64,000 nt of DNA from Paenibacillus sambharensis (GTDB lineage Bacteria > Bacillota > Bacilli > Paenibacillales > Paenibacillaceae). The notes under the pieces are model-generated. The model did no database searches, was not told the DNA's origin, and was given only the letters and a program-made list of their open reading frames with translations. Positions 27,162 through 36,336 of this stretch are shown piece after piece (position 1 is the first letter of the stretch; every line of letters begins with the position of its first letter). The position numbers and the translations under genes were made by a program. The stretch is from contig NZ_QKRB01000051.1 of assembly GCF_003233845.1 (NCBI RefSeq), positions 62,001 to 126,000 of the forward strand. Direction: 5' to 3'.

Positions 27162-28127
27162 ATGACAACAATGGCATCAACGAATATACACGGCGAGCCC
27201 CGCTTATGGGGAGATAAACGGTTTCACACTTGGAATTATGAAATGAGGGAGCAGTTCGGCGGCAAGGTATTCAAGGTCATGCTTGATGCCGGCTTCACCT
27301 GCCCCAATCGCGACGGCAGCATCGCAACAGGCGGATGCACCTTCTGCAGCGCCAGGGGTTCAGGCGATTTTGCCGGGAGCCGCCGGGACGATCTAGTCGT
27401 CCAGTTCAATAAAATCCGTGACCTGCAGCACCAGAAGTGGCCCGAGGCTTCGTACATCGGCTACTTTCAGGCCTATACCAACACGTATGCGCCCGTCGAG
27501 GAGCTGCGTGAATATTTTGAAGCGATTCTGAAGCAGCCCGGCGTCGTCGGCCTGTCCATCGCAACCCGGCCGGACTGCCTGCCGGATGACGTCATTGATT
27601 ATCTCGCGGAGCTCAATGAGCGCACCTATCTCTGGCTGGAGATGGGGCTGCAGACGATCCACGAATCCACATCGGACCTGATCAACCGCGCGCATGATAC
27701 GGCATGCTATGAAGAAGCGGTAGCCAAGCTGAGAGCTCGCGGCATCCGGGTCTGCACACATATCATCTACGGGCTCCCTCAGGAAAGCCACGAAATGATG
27801 CTGGCGACAGGGCGGGCAGTGGCCAAGATGGACGTGCAGGGCATCAAGATTCACCTGCTCCATCTTATGCGCAAGACACCGATGGTCAGACAATACGAAG
27901 CCGGACTTCTTAGATTTCTGGACCGTGATGAGTACGTGAGCTTAATCGCTGACACGCTTGAACTGCTGCCTCCCGAGATGGTCGTGCACCGCCTGACTGG
28001 CGATGCGCCGCGCGAGCTGCTCATCGGGCCCATGTGGAGCCTCAAGAAGTGGGAGGTACTGAATGCGATTGATGATGAGCTTCAGCGCCGCGGGACCTGG
28101 CAGGGGCGGCTCTGGGGGACCTACTAA
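27162..28127 (+). CDS. TIGR01212-type radical SAM protein (YtqA/MnmL-like)
   Basis: 321 residues. The iron-sulfur cluster Cys residues are in FTCPNRDGSIATGGCTFC, with a long spacing after the first Cys that marks the TIGR01212 family, related to Elp3/HemN-type radical SAM enzymes. RRAYLWLEMGLQT-like and IHLLHLMRKTPM motifs follow. In B. subtilis the homologue YtqA (MnmL) works with YtqB (MnmM) in making mnm5s2U at tRNA position 34. AAAGGAGC precedes the ATG at 27162. The next gene is the YtqB homologue, overlapping by one base (TAATG). Confidence 0.88.
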   Translation: MTTMASTNIHGEPRLWGDKRFHTWNYEMREQFGGKVFKVMLDAGFTCPNRDGSIATGGCTFCSARGSGDFAGSRRDDLVVQFNKIRDLQHQKWPEASYIGYFQAYTNTYAPVEELREYFEAILKQPGVVGLSIATRPDCLPDDVIDYLAELNERTYLWLEMGLQTIHESTSDLINRAHDTACYEEAVAKLRARGIRVCTHIIYGLPQESHEMMLATGRAVAKMDVQGIKIHLLHLMRKTPMVRQYEAGLLRFLDRDEYVSLIADTLELLPPEMVVHRLTGDAPRELLIGPMWSLKKWEVLNAIDDELQRRGTWQGRLWGTY

Positions 28128-28714
28128 TGGGCTTCATCTCTGTTCTGGCTATGGCACACAAGCTTGTTCAGGAGCGTGTCCAGCCGGGTGACTGTGCGGT
28201 GGATGCAACCGTAGGCAATGGTAATGATACCGTAGTGCTCTGCAAGCTTACAGGCCCTAAGGGAACTGTGTTCGGCTTTGACATACAGGAAGCCGCGCTT
28301 CAAACGGCTCGGCAGCGGGTTGATCGCGAATGCGGATCCGCTGCCCAGTCCATGAGGCTGATTCTCGACAGTCATGAGCATCTGCTCCGGCACCTGCCTG
28401 CTGACTGCCACGGCCAAACAGCTGCCGTCATGTTCAACCTTGGGTATCTGCCAAATGAGGATGCCGGGGAAGCGCAGCGGATTATTACAGAGCCGCAATC
28501 CACTATCGCCGCTCTCCAGGCCTCGCTGGATGTTCTGCGCCCGCGCGGCGTATTGACCATTGTAGTCTACCCGGGTCATTCAGGCGGCGCCGAAGAAGCG
28601 GAGGCCGTGCTGTCCTGGGCAGGACAGCTGCCTTCAGCTTCCGGACAAGCCATCCTATACCGGATGGTCCAGAAGCCCGCCGCTCCCTACCTGATCGCGG
28701 TAGAGCGCAGATAA
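28127..28714 (+). CDS. mnmM: Class I SAM-dependent tRNA methyltransferase (YtqB/MnmM-like)
   Basis: 195 residues of the rRNA-methylase-like MraW_2 family. SAM motif I is DCAVDATVGNGNDTVVL, then GFDIQEAALQTARQRV, and MFNLGYLPNEDAG contains the NLGYLP motif diagnostic of YtqB proteins. YtqB (MnmM) methylates nm5s2U to mnm5s2U in tRNA in Gram-positive species lacking MnmC. Start and previous stop overlap as TAATG, implying coupled translation with the radical SAM partner. Confidence 0.9.
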   Translation: MGFISVLAMAHKLVQERVQPGDCAVDATVGNGNDTVVLCKLTGPKGTVFGFDIQEAALQTARQRVDRECGSAAQSMRLILDSHEHLLRHLPADCHGQTAAVMFNLGYLPNEDAGEAQRIITEPQSTIAALQASLDVLRPRGVLTIVVYPGHSGGAEEAEAVLSWAGQLPSASGQAILYRMVQKPAAPYLIAVERR

Positions 28715-28772
28715 GCGGCTGCGATATTTTTTAGGCATGTTATATTATTGGAAAATGGGAGAGTGATTCACC

Positions 28773-29165
28773 ATGGCCATTCGCAAGCTTGAGCATGTCG
28801 GGCTGATGGTTCGCAGCATTGAAGCGTCTGTCGAGTTTTATACCAAAGCGCTCGGCATGCAGCATATACGGACCATGCTTCATACTAATGGCGTCATTCG
28901 CTTGGCCTTCCTGCGCTTTCAGGACACGGATCAGACCGTGCTTGAATTAATTGAAGGCTACAACGATGCACTCCCTGCCGAGGGCAAGGTTCATCATATC
29001 GCGTTTACGGTTGATGATCTCGATCAGGATGTAGAACGGCTGCGGGGTCTGGACATTCCGCTTCGTGATACCGAGATCACCATACTGCCCGACGGCAGCC
29101 GGTACTTCTTCTTCTACGGTCCCGATGGCGAACTGCTTGAACTCTTTGAGCCTGCTGCCGGGTAA
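28773..29165 (+). CDS. VOC (glyoxalase/bleomycin resistance-type) protein
   Basis: 130 residues in two beta-alpha-beta-beta-beta halves: IRKLEHVGLMVRSIEASVEFYTKALGM, and HHIAFTVDDLDQDVERL with FYGPDGELLELFEP at the end. The His near the start, a Glu in VLELIEG, the second His and the final Glu are the normal metal ligands, so it resembles lactoylglutathione-lyase-type or methylmalonyl-CoA-epimerase-type enzymes. The substrate is not known. It sits between the mnmM-like gene and manA, in the same direction. Confidence 0.85.
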   Translation: MAIRKLEHVGLMVRSIEASVEFYTKALGMQHIRTMLHTNGVIRLAFLRFQDTDQTVLELIEGYNDALPAEGKVHHIAFTVDDLDQDVERLRGLDIPLRDTEITILPDGSRYFFFYGPDGELLELFEPAAG

Positions 29166-29290
29166 CCTTCCCAGCTTGCACCGCAGGCGTGTTAACCCGC
29201 ACGAGCATCCAGAGTTCCCGCGGCGGCTCTTGCCGCCCGGACCAGCTATCATATAAATAGAAATGAATTGAATAGAGGAGCGTGCAAACG

Positions 29291-30262
29291 ATGAGTGTAA
29301 GACCTTATCCCCTGCAGTTCAAACCGGAAATGAAGGAGCGGATTTGGGGCGGCAGAGCACTGGAGAGATTCGGTCTCCAACTGCCGGAAGGCTCCATTGG
29401 AGAGGGCTGGATGATAGGCGATCATCCGAACGGAACTACCAGAGTCATCAACGGCGAGCTAGCCGGCAAGGGACTCGATGAAATTCGTCAGGCTTATGGG
29501 CGTGAATTCTTCGGGAGCAGAGGCTTCTCCGAGAAGAACGGCCGTTTTCCGCTGCTGATCAAGCTCCTCGACTGCAATGACGACCTGTCGGTCCAGGTCC
29601 ATCCGAACGACCAGTACGGCGGCCTCCCGGAAGGCGAGCTCGGCAAGACCGAAATGTGGTACATATTAGACGCCAAGCCAGGCGCCAAAATCATCTACGG
29701 CCTCAAGGACGGTGTGACCCGTGAGCATCTGGAGTCGGCTGTTCAGGAAGGACGAATCATGGACTGCCTGCAGGAGGTGCCGGTGGAAGCAGGCGATGCC
29801 TTCTATATCCCCGCAGGTACCGTCCATGCGCTCTGTGCAGGAGTCGTGGTAGCCGAAATTCAGCAGAACTCCGATACAACGTACCGCCTGTATGATTACA
29901 ACCGGCCGGGACTCGACGGCAAGCTGCGTGAGCTGCATATTGAAGATTCTCTTAATGTCATCGCCTATGAAGGCTCCGGAGCAGCCCGGATGAAGACCGA
30001 CAATACTGCCCCTGGAAGCTGGCTCACCATTGCAGAGTCCCCTTACTTCCTTGTGCAAAAAGGAGTCATTGAAGGCGTCTCACAGCTTGCCACCTCACCC
30101 GAAAGCTTCGTGGTGCTAGTCATTGCAGGCGGCAGCGGCAAGCTGTCCTGGTCAGACGGCGAACTGGCCTTGAATGCCGGCGAATGCTTCCTGCTGCCAG
30201 CCAATCTCGGCAGCTACGAGCTGGCCGGTTCCTTAACCGTCATCCGCAGTGTTGTGCCTTAA
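29291..30262 (+). CDS. manA: Mannose-6-phosphate isomerase, class I
   Basis: 323 residues, the short Bacillus type. [22 protein letters not shown] starts it; the zinc cupin shows [15 protein letters not shown] and [11 protein letters not shown], and [18 protein letters not shown] is the family signature. It interconverts mannose-6-phosphate and fructose-6-phosphate, zinc-dependent. The ATG at 29291 is preferred to a GTG at 29282 for distance from AGAGGAG. It could finish the breakdown of mannose units freed by the manno-oligosaccharide locus some 9 kb away, after a mutase step not seen here. Confidence 0.95.
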   Translation: MSVRPYPLQFKPEMKERIWGGRALERFGLQLPEGSIGEGWMIGDHPNGTTRVINGELAGKGLDEIRQAYGREFFGSRGFSEKNGRFPLLIKLLDCNDDLSVQVHPNDQYGGLPEGELGKTEMWYILDAKPGAKIIYGLKDGVTREHLESAVQEGRIMDCLQEVPVEAGDAFYIPAGTVHALCAGVVVAEIQQNSDTTYRLYDYNRPGLDGKLRELHIEDSLNVIAYEGSGAARMKTDNTAPGSWLTIAESPYFLVQKGVIEGVSQLATSPESFVVLVIAGGSGKLSWSDGELALNAGECFLLPANLGSYELAGSLTVIRSVVP

Positions 30263-30326
30263 TAGTGTTGTGTCTTAATACAGAACATTGCGGCCTTCTG
30301 TTAACTTTATTTGTAAATTAATAAAA

Positions 30327-30372
30327 AGCATCTGAAGCCCGGCTCATTAAGAGTGACGGGTCTTCAGGTGCT
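30327..30372. terminator. Bidirectional terminator between manA and the MHYT kinase
   Basis: A stem of about 15 bp (30327-30341 with 30357-30372) with T-rich flanks on both strands (TTTTATTT on plus, TTTTTATT on minus), between convergent genes. Confidence 0.88.
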
Positions 30373-30400
30373 TTTATTTGCCTTTCGGCCGCTTCATTGG

Positions 30401-32326
30401 TTAATCAATATGCGCTCCGCCAGTGGCGCGGCTCAATTTCACGCTGAACATAAATGCTGAGCCTCCGTCCGGCGGGGAGGATACCGCGATGGTTCCGTCC
30501 ATCAAGGCTGCAAGCCTGCGGCATATCGCGAGACCCAGTCCGGTGCCGCCATATTTTCTCGTAATGGACGCATCTGTCTGAACAAAAGGCTGGAACAGCT
30601 TCTCAATATCCCCCGGCGCGATGCCAATCCCTGTATCCGTAATCCGGAAGCATACGGTGATCAATGACTGACCGGAAGCATCAGAGCTTGTCTCATGGAG
30701 TTGCTCCGATTCCTCGTCCTCTTCCAGCCTCCACACTTGTATGGTGATCCCGCCCTGCTCTGTAAACTTCACAGCATTGCTGACCAGGTTAACCAGAATC
30801 TGCCTGATCTTCAATTCATCACCGACAACGCCTCCCGTTAGGCTGGCGTCAATCTCAACGCTCGTCCACAAATCCTTCTGCAGCAGCTGTGACTTGAACA
30901 TATCTAGCGAATCTTGAATTACACTGCCAAGGTCGAACCAGTCGGAGCACAGATCCATACGTTCGGACTCCAGCTTGGAATAATCCAGAACATCATTCAT
31001 CACCGCCAGCAGACTGCTGCCGCTCGTGTGAATGATTTGGACATACTCCATCTGCTCATCTGTCAGCTCTGTTTCCATCAGCAGGTCGCTCATCCCGATT
31101 ACGCCATTAAGAGGCGTCCGGACTTCATGGCTCATAATGGCCAGAAAATCACTCTTGACCCGAAGGGCGTCTTCCGCTTCCTTCTTTGCCTGGAGCAGTG
31201 CCTTCTCAGCCTGGACCCGCTTCGTAATATCCTTGGAGACGGTATAGATATCATGAACGGTGCCGTACTGCTGCCAGGGCACAATAGTGGTGCTTAGATA
31301 CACGGCATGTCCTTCAGCATGACGAACCGCAAGCTCGATTGTCTGTGATTCTCCATTAAGCGCTCCTTCGAAAGCAGCTTGTACAAGCGCCCTGTCCGCT
31401 TCATTCAGGAGCTTGAGGAATTCCATACCAAGCAGGTCCTGCTCCCCATAGCCGGTAATCCGGCTTACGGCCGGGTTCGTGCGGATCATTGCCCCGCTCG
31501 CATGAAAGAGGCACACCATGTCAGGATTATGCTCAAAGATAGAATCATATCTGTACTTGTTCCAGGCAGCCAGCTTTAGCGCAATGCGCTTGTCAAACAT
31601 CTGACCGAAGACAATCAGAATCAGGATAACGATCGCTGTCCCGCCGATAAGCAGTGCAAGCTTGGTCTCCTGAATGGCGTGCATGCCGCCGGTTGTCTGG
31701 TCCGCCCCATGATGGAGCTCAAAGCTGACGGCCGCCATTCCCGTATAATGCATGCCTGCAATAGCCGCAGCCAGGAGCAGGGATGCCTTCAGCTTGGTTT
31801 TGTTGGACAATCCCCCGGAATCCGTGTGGTAGACTGCAGCAACCCGCAAAGCAAATACCGATATCGAGAGTGCGATGACGAATGACAACGAAACCAGTAA
31901 TGGATCGTAGTGCTGGGAGGCTGCCACATGAATGGAGGCCATACCCGTATAGTGCATGCCGACCACAGCCAGCGCCACGAACAAGCCGCCCGCCAGCTGA
32001 CGGGACCATTGTCCCCGGCTTCCCGTTATAACGGCAAAAGCCGCAACTGCGGCTACCATAGGCAAAAGCATCGATACGATAAGAAGTGTAAAATTATAAC
32101 CAAGTGCCACAGGCAGCTGATAAGCCAGCATGCCCACAAAATGCATCGACCATATTCCAAGGCCTAAGGCGACTGAACCGGAGCAGATCCATACGGCCTT
32201 TCCGGCTCCCTTCAAGCCTTTGACCTTCTCAAATAAATATAACGAGCAATAAGCCGCGAATACGGCTATTAACAGTGACAGGAGAACAAGAGATGTATGA
32301 TGAGTGCCCTGGATGTAATGTCCCAC
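30401..32326 (-). CDS. MHYT-PAS sensor histidine kinase
   Basis: 641 residues from GTG at 32326 with GGAGGATACA ahead. About eight membrane helices fill residues 8-250 and contain three MHYT-type motifs: MHFVGM (61), MHYTGM (about 128) and MHYTGM (about 191). These are proposed to bind a metal and to sense oxygen, CO or NO. A PAS domain (YDSIFEHNPDMVCLF) follows, then HisKA with IMSHEVRTPLNGVIGM (His near 404) and an HATPase with NLVSNAVKF, DTGIGIAPGDIEKLF and GTGLGLAICRRL. No receiver domain or adjacent response regulator is present, so its partner is elsewhere. Confidence 0.93.
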   Translation of the reverse strand: MGHYIQGTHHTSLVLLSLLIAVFAAYCSLYLFEKVKGLKGAGKAVWICSGSVALGLGIWSMHFVGMLAYQLPVALGYNFTLLIVSMLLPMVAAVAAFAVITGSRGQWSRQLAGGLFVALAVVGMHYTGMASIHVAASQHYDPLLVSLSFVIALSISVFALRVAAVYHTDSGGLSNKTKLKASLLLAAAIAGMHYTGMAAVSFELHHGADQTTGGMHAIQETKLALLIGGTAIVILILIVFGQMFDKRIALKLAAWNKYRYDSIFEHNPDMVCLFHASGAMIRTNPAVSRITGYGEQDLLGMEFLKLLNEADRALVQAAFEGALNGESQTIELAVRHAEGHAVYLSTTIVPWQQYGTVHDIYTVSKDITKRVQAEKALLQAKKEAEDALRVKSDFLAIMSHEVRTPLNGVIGMSDLLMETELTDEQMEYVQIIHTSGSSLLAVMNDVLDYSKLESERMDLCSDWFDLGSVIQDSLDMFKSQLLQKDLWTSVEIDASLTGGVVGDELKIRQILVNLVSNAVKFTEQGGITIQVWRLEEDEESEQLHETSSDASGQSLITVCFRITDTGIGIAPGDIEKLFQPFVQTDASITRKYGGTGLGLAICRRLAALMDGTIAVSSPPDGGSAFMFSVKLSRATGGAHID

Positions 32327-32480
32327 TGTATCCTCCTAAATGCATATTAAGTTGTTGCCCGGCATTGTCTATTCTACCACAGCCGCAGACTGTTCAGGAA
32401 ATAGGTCCTACGGTTCATTCCCATACCTGCAGGGTACAATATTGGTGTGAAAAGAGGTTCATTACAAGGAGGTTTCTGCC

Positions 32481-32915
32481 ATGGAAAAGAAGGAGCTCGA
32501 AGCACGCATCTCCGCAGCACTGGACCGTCACCAATACTGTTCACTCGGAACCGTCGAGGGGAACAGGCCTAAAGTAAGGTATATGGCCTTGTTTCATGAA
32601 GGGCTGAATATTCACCTGGCTACAAGCCGGAAGACTCAAAAAGTCGATGAGCTTGAAGCAAATCCTAATGTCTACCTGCTCTTTGGCTACGATGGCTCGT
32701 GGCCATCTGATGTGGTGGAAATTGAAGGCACCTGCAGTATATCCAAGGACGAGTCCCTGCGGGCTAAGGTCTGGAGAGAGGATCTCAAGCATTGGTTCTA
32801 TGGCCCGGATGACCCGGACTATGTAATCCTGGATATCGACCCGGTCCGGATCGAGTTTACGGAAAAAGGCAGCGAACGCCGGATCTGGGAACGCGAGAAG
32901 GCAGGCGTACGTTAA
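32481..32915 (+). CDS. Pyridoxamine 5'-phosphate oxidase-like FMN-binding protein (general stress protein 26 type)
   Basis: 144 residues forming a split beta-barrel. Features: HQYCSLGTVEGNRPKVRYMALFHEGLNIHLATSRKTQKVDELEANPNVYLLFGYD, read in pieces as the FMN-phosphate binding strands and the RKTQKVDEL helix, and DYVILDIDPVRIEFTEKG at the end. These small proteins bind flavin and are often induced by stress; catalytic activity is rarely known. AAGGAGG precedes the ATG. Confidence 0.87.
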   Translation: MEKKELEARISAALDRHQYCSLGTVEGNRPKVRYMALFHEGLNIHLATSRKTQKVDELEANPNVYLLFGYDGSWPSDVVEIEGTCSISKDESLRAKVWREDLKHWFYGPDDPDYVILDIDPVRIEFTEKGSERRIWEREKAGVR

Positions 32916-32987
32916 ATAGTCCTTTTAACCATATGTAACAGGCCAGGCAGCTCTTCTATGAAGGGACTGTCCTGCAACGACACGGAT

Positions 32988-33016
32988 CCCGGGCAGCGGA
33001 CTGCCCGGGGTTTTTC
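32988..33016 (+). terminator. Terminator of the FMN-binding protein gene
   Basis: CCCGGGCAG and CTGCCCGGG form a 9-bp stem with a 4-base loop followed by GTTTTT on the plus strand. Confidence 0.93.
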
Positions 33017-33021
33017 CATGA

Positions 33022-34023
33022 CTATTCAAACAAAGCCAGATACTCAGGGTACCCTTCCTTCTCCAGGTCTTCCTTCGGGATAAAGCGCAGTGCAGCCGAG
33101 TTGATGCAATAACGCAGTCCGCCCTGCTCCTTGGGTCCATCCGGGAACACGTGTCCAAGGTGGGAATCCCCGTACTTGCTGCGAACCTCCACCCGTACCA
33201 TGCCGTGGCTGAGATCCATCTTCTCCCCTACATGCGTCTTGACGAGCGGTTTGGTGAAGCTTGGCCAGCCGCAGCCGGAATCGTATTTATCGAGTGAGCT
33301 GAACAGCGGCTCGCCTGATACGATGTCAACGTAAATTCCTTCCCCCTTGGCATCCCAGAACTCATTCTGGAAGGCAGGCTCGGTGCCATTCTCCTGAGTC
33401 ACCCTGTACTGCATTGGCGTAAGCTCCCGGCGCAGCTGCTCAAGGTCCTTCTCTACCCGCCAATGCTTCTCAATGAAAGCATCGCGGCCCGAGCCCTGGC
33501 GGTAGCTGTTATACCGCTTCGGATTTTTCTTGTAGAACTGCTGATGATAATCTTCTGCCGGGTAAAATTCGGAAGCCGGTTCAATTGGCGTCACAATCGG
33601 ACCGTCAAACCTTCCGCTCGCCTCAAGCTCGGCTTTGGAGGCTTCCGCCTCCTGTCTCTGCTGCTCCGTATGATAGAAGATCGCCGTCCGGTAGGAATGT
33701 CCCCTGTCAAAGAACTGCCCGCCTGCATCGGTCGGATCAATCTGCTGCCAGAACAGCTGCAGGAGCTTCCGGTAAGGAAACACAGCGGGATTGTATGTGA
33801 TCTGAACGGCCTCCGCATGGCCTGTTGTCTCCGAGCATACTTCCTCGTAAGTGGGATTCGGCTTATGCCCGCCCGTATACCCGGATACAACCTTCAGGAT
33901 ACCCGGCATTTCCTCGAACGGGGAAACCATGCACCAGAAACAGCCGCCCGCGAAAGTGGCAAGCTCGGCTGCTTGAGCGGATGCTTCACCGGTCCTCTGA
34001 GATTCATTCGAATGCTGCTGCAT
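33022..34023 (-). CDS. msrAB: Fused methionine sulfoxide reductase MsrA-MsrB
   Basis: 333 residues. The MsrA domain (about 18-170) has the catalytic Cys in [10 protein letters not shown] and [12 protein letters not shown]. The MsrB domain (about 190-325) has [24 protein letters not shown] and the catalytic [11 protein letters not shown]. The zinc-binding CxxC pairs found in many MsrB are absent. It reduces S- and R-methionine sulfoxide in proteins after oxidative damage. AAGGAGG precedes the ATG at 34023; longer frames upstream have no support. No signal peptide, so cytoplasmic. Confidence 0.96.
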   Translation of the reverse strand: MQQHSNESQRTGEASAQAAELATFAGGCFWCMVSPFEEMPGILKVVSGYTGGHKPNPTYEEVCSETTGHAEAVQITYNPAVFPYRKLLQLFWQQIDPTDAGGQFFDRGHSYRTAIFYHTEQQRQEAEASKAELEASGRFDGPIVTPIEPASEFYPAEDYHQQFYKKNPKRYNSYRQGSGRDAFIEKHWRVEKDLEQLRRELTPMQYRVTQENGTEPAFQNEFWDAKGEGIYVDIVSGEPLFSSLDKYDSGCGWPSFTKPLVKTHVGEKMDLSHGMVRVEVRSKYGDSHLGHVFPDGPKEQGGLRYCINSAALRFIPKEDLEKEGYPEYLALFE

Positions 34024-34171
34024 ATCGGCACGCCTCCTTCGCATTATTTCCTCTATTATAGAGGAATAAGCTCCCCCGATTCCACCCCACCCCTCTAATC
34101 CGGGACATGGCCCATTAAATATGACCAATTATTTCTCCAAGATAACGCTTCCATTACAAAAACAGCTGTGC

Positions 34172-34190
34172 TATAATGAAAGCGCTATCA
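34172..34190 (+). promoter_or_regulatory. Extended -10 promoter overlapped by a consensus cre site
   Basis: TGCTATAAT ends at 34177 (extended -10, weak -35 TTCCAT 17 bases upstream). TGAAAGCGCTATCA at 34177-34190 fits the cre consensus at every position and covers the expected transcription start, predicting CcpA repression of the LytTR gene. Confidence 0.7.
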
Positions 34191-34215
34191 ATCATTTCTT
34201 AAGGGGGACTCACCA

Positions 34216-34551
34216 ATGATGAGTGTAGCACTGGACGCCCGCAACCGGTATGAGGATCTGGATATCAAGAAGGATGTCATCTTCTTCCGGTTAGGCGCAC
34301 CCGGACTAGTATGCTTCCACGGGACTAATTATAATATCCGCAAAAGAATGACCGGGGAGCAAATTCAGGAATTGATTCATGATGCAAGCTTCTTCAAGGT
34401 AGGCAGCGACTGTTACGTCAATATCGGAAGAATTGCAGACATCGAGAACGACCGTCTCTATTTCGGTGAGAAAGGCCCTGAATCCAAGAGCCTCCCGGTT
34501 TCCAAGCGAAACCAGCAAACACTGCGCAGTCTGATATCTTCTGCCCGATAA
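34216..34551 (+). CDS. Stand-alone LytTR DNA-binding domain protein
   Basis: 111 residues, almost entirely a LytTR domain: IFFRLGAPGLVCFHG, YNIRKRMTGEQIQELI, FFKVGSDCYVNIGRIADIENDRLYFGE and LPVSKRNQQTLRSLI match the beta-strand DNA-binding fold of AgrA/LytR-type regulators. There is no receiver domain, so it is not a normal response regulator and is more likely controlled at its own level. AGGGGG lies ten bases before the ATG. The promoter carries a consensus cre site. Target genes are unknown. Confidence 0.85.
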   Translation: MMSVALDARNRYEDLDIKKDVIFFRLGAPGLVCFHGTNYNIRKRMTGEQIQELIHDASFFKVGSDCYVNIGRIADIENDRLYFGEKGPESKSLPVSKRNQQTLRSLISSAR

Positions 34552-34580
34552 CTCCATTCATTCTCTACTCCAGCCGGCAG

Positions 34581-34615
34581 CAGGACACTCGGATCCTCAA
34601 GGGTCCGGTGTCCTG
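34581..34615. terminator. Terminator between the LytTR gene and the response regulator gene
   Basis: CAGGACAC and GTGTCCTG with inner CGGA/TCCG pairing; TTTGCTTT follows on the plus strand. Confidence 0.8.
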
Positions 34616-34621
34616 TTTGCT

Positions 34622-35368
34622 TTAAGGGAGCCTGCCCGTGCTCTTCTTCTCCTTATAATCCCGCGGGGTCATCCCCACCATCTTCTTAAACAGCTTGTTA
34701 AAATATACCGGGTCGTGATAGCCCACATATTGGGCGATCTCATAATTTTTCAGGCTCGGGTTATCAAGCAATAGCGCCTTCGCCTTATCAATCCGGATAT
34801 GAATCAGGTAGTCGGTGATCGTCATAGCCGTCTTGTTCTTGAACAATCTGCTCAAGTAGCTGGCATTCATGCCGACCTGCTCGGCCAGACGCTCCAGCTC
34901 GAAGGGCTGCCCGTATTCCTTATCCAAAATAGCCCGAACCTGTTCGACTGCGTAATGGTCGCCGTCCTCTTCCATATATTCAGGAGCTTGATTGCGTTCC
35001 TTGCTCACCCGCAGCAGCAGCTCATGCAGCTGTTCCTTGTCTACAGGCTTCAGCAGATAATCCAGCACACCGTGACGAAGGGCAGTACGCGCATATTCGA
35101 ATTCGCCGAATCCGCTCAAGACGACAATATGTACCCGGAGCTCGCGCTCCCTGACCTTCTCAATAAGTGTCAGCCCATCCATCATAGGCATCTTAATATC
35201 CGTGATAAGCAGATCAAGCTCCCGTTCCTGCAGCCGGGACAGATGCTCCCAGGCCTCTTCTCCGTTCGCGTATGAACCGATCAGCTCCGAGCCGATATCC
35301 ATCCGGGAAATGATCTTGCCGAGCCCAAGCCGGATCACGTCTTCGTCATCCACCAGCATGATCTTCAT
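34622..35368 (-). CDS. AraC-type response regulator (YesN family)
   Basis: 248 residues. A receiver domain (1-120) has the acidic pair VDDED, the phospho-acceptor Asp in LLITDIKMPMMDGL (near 57), the Ser switch VVLSGFGEFEYA and LLKPVDK. The C-terminal AraC/XylS domain has LAEQVGMNASYLSRLFKNKTAMTITDYLI and IAQYVGYHDPVYFNKLFKKMVGMTPRDYKEK, the two helix-turn-helices. It has no adjacent kinase; the nearest YesM-type kinase is at 47543-49453, at the far end of the same sugar locus, and is the likely partner (inferred). It lies downstream of the importer genes in the same direction. Confidence 0.93.
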   Translation of the reverse strand: MKIMLVDDEDVIRLGLGKIISRMDIGSELIGSYANGEEAWEHLSRLQERELDLLITDIKMPMMDGLTLIEKVRERELRVHIVVLSGFGEFEYARTALRHGVLDYLLKPVDKEQLHELLLRVSKERNQAPEYMEEDGDHYAVEQVRAILDKEYGQPFELERLAEQVGMNASYLSRLFKNKTAMTITDYLIHIRIDKAKALLLDNPSLKNYEIAQYVGYHDPVYFNKLFKKMVGMTPRDYKEKKSTGRLP

Positions 35369-35503
35369 GCTCCCGTCCTCCTTCTTCCTCTATTGCCAAG
35401 TGTGCCGGAAATGGCAGCGGCCTGCAACCGGATTCTTATGGAGAAGCGGCAGAGGCGAAGGCAGACAGCCCGCAAGCCTTACGCCTAGTTAAGGCCCAGC
35501 CGG

Positions 35504-36334
35504 TTATTTGACAGCTCCATTGGTTACGCCGGCAAAGATATAACGCTGCAGGAACAAGTACATGACCGCAGTCGGAATCATGATGATCAGGATGGCCGAT
35601 GATACCATCTGCCAATCTCCGCTGTTCGTGCCGAAGAATCGCATAAGCGATGTGGATACCACTACATGCTCAGCTCTTGGAAGATACAGGAACGGCACAA
35701 ACATATCATTATAGATGTTAATCGTCTTCAGTATCACAATCGTAGCTGTGGCCGGAGCCAGCAGCGGGAAGATGATAGTGGCATAAATACGGAACAGGGA
35801 CGCTCCCTCCAGCAGCGCGCTCTCATCCAGCTCATAGGGAATATTCCGGATGAACTGCAGGTAAATATAAATCTGCAGGATATCGGCGCCGATATACAGC
35901 AGCACGGGTCCCATCAGATTGTTGGTCAGGCCAAGCGACAGAATGGTCTTGTAGTTAACGACCTGGGTCGTAATCTGCGGAATGATCGTCGCGAACAGGA
36001 AGAGCCCGACGAGCAGCCCTCTGAACCTGAATTGAAACCGCCCCACCGCATAACAGAAGGCTGAACCCAGCAGAATATTCAGCAGCAGGGTCACGACGAC
36101 AATAATTAACGTGTTGCCGAATGCCGTCCCCATATCCGCCTGCCGGAAGGCTTCCACAAAGTTGCCGAAGTTTACAAAGCTCTCGGGAAGCTGCAGGGAG
36201 GTTTTGTTGAAAAACTCGTCCTTTGTCTTAAATGCATTGACCACAATTACATAAGGAGGGAACAGGACGACAAACACGGCAAGCAGCAGAGACAGGTACT
36301 TCAAACCCGTCCAGATCTTATTCTCGTTGCCCAT
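35504..36334 (-). CDS. Sugar ABC transporter permease, MalG type
   Basis: 276 residues with six membrane helices. The ATPase-coupling loop is ELDESALLEGASLFRIYATIIFPLLAPA, the EAA motif of carbohydrate permeases; the C-terminus YIFAGVTNGAVKG-like ending is typical of the MalG branch. It lies two bases after the MalF-type gene. No ATPase gene is in the locus, so a shared MsmX-type ATPase is expected, as usual in Bacillales. Confidence 0.94.
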   Translation of the reverse strand: MGNENKIWTGLKYLSLLLAVFVVLFPPYVIVVNAFKTKDEFFNKTSLQLPESFVNFGNFVEAFRQADMGTAFGNTLIIVVVTLLLNILLGSAFCYAVGRFQFRFRGLLVGLFLFATIIPQITTQVVNYKTILSLGLTNNLMGPVLLYIGADILQIYIYLQFIRNIPYELDESALLEGASLFRIYATIIFPLLAPATATIVILKTINIYNDMFVPFLYLPRAEHVVVSTSLMRFFGTNSGDWQMVSSAILIIMIPTAVMYLFLQRYIFAGVTNGAVK

Positions 36335-36336
36335 GT

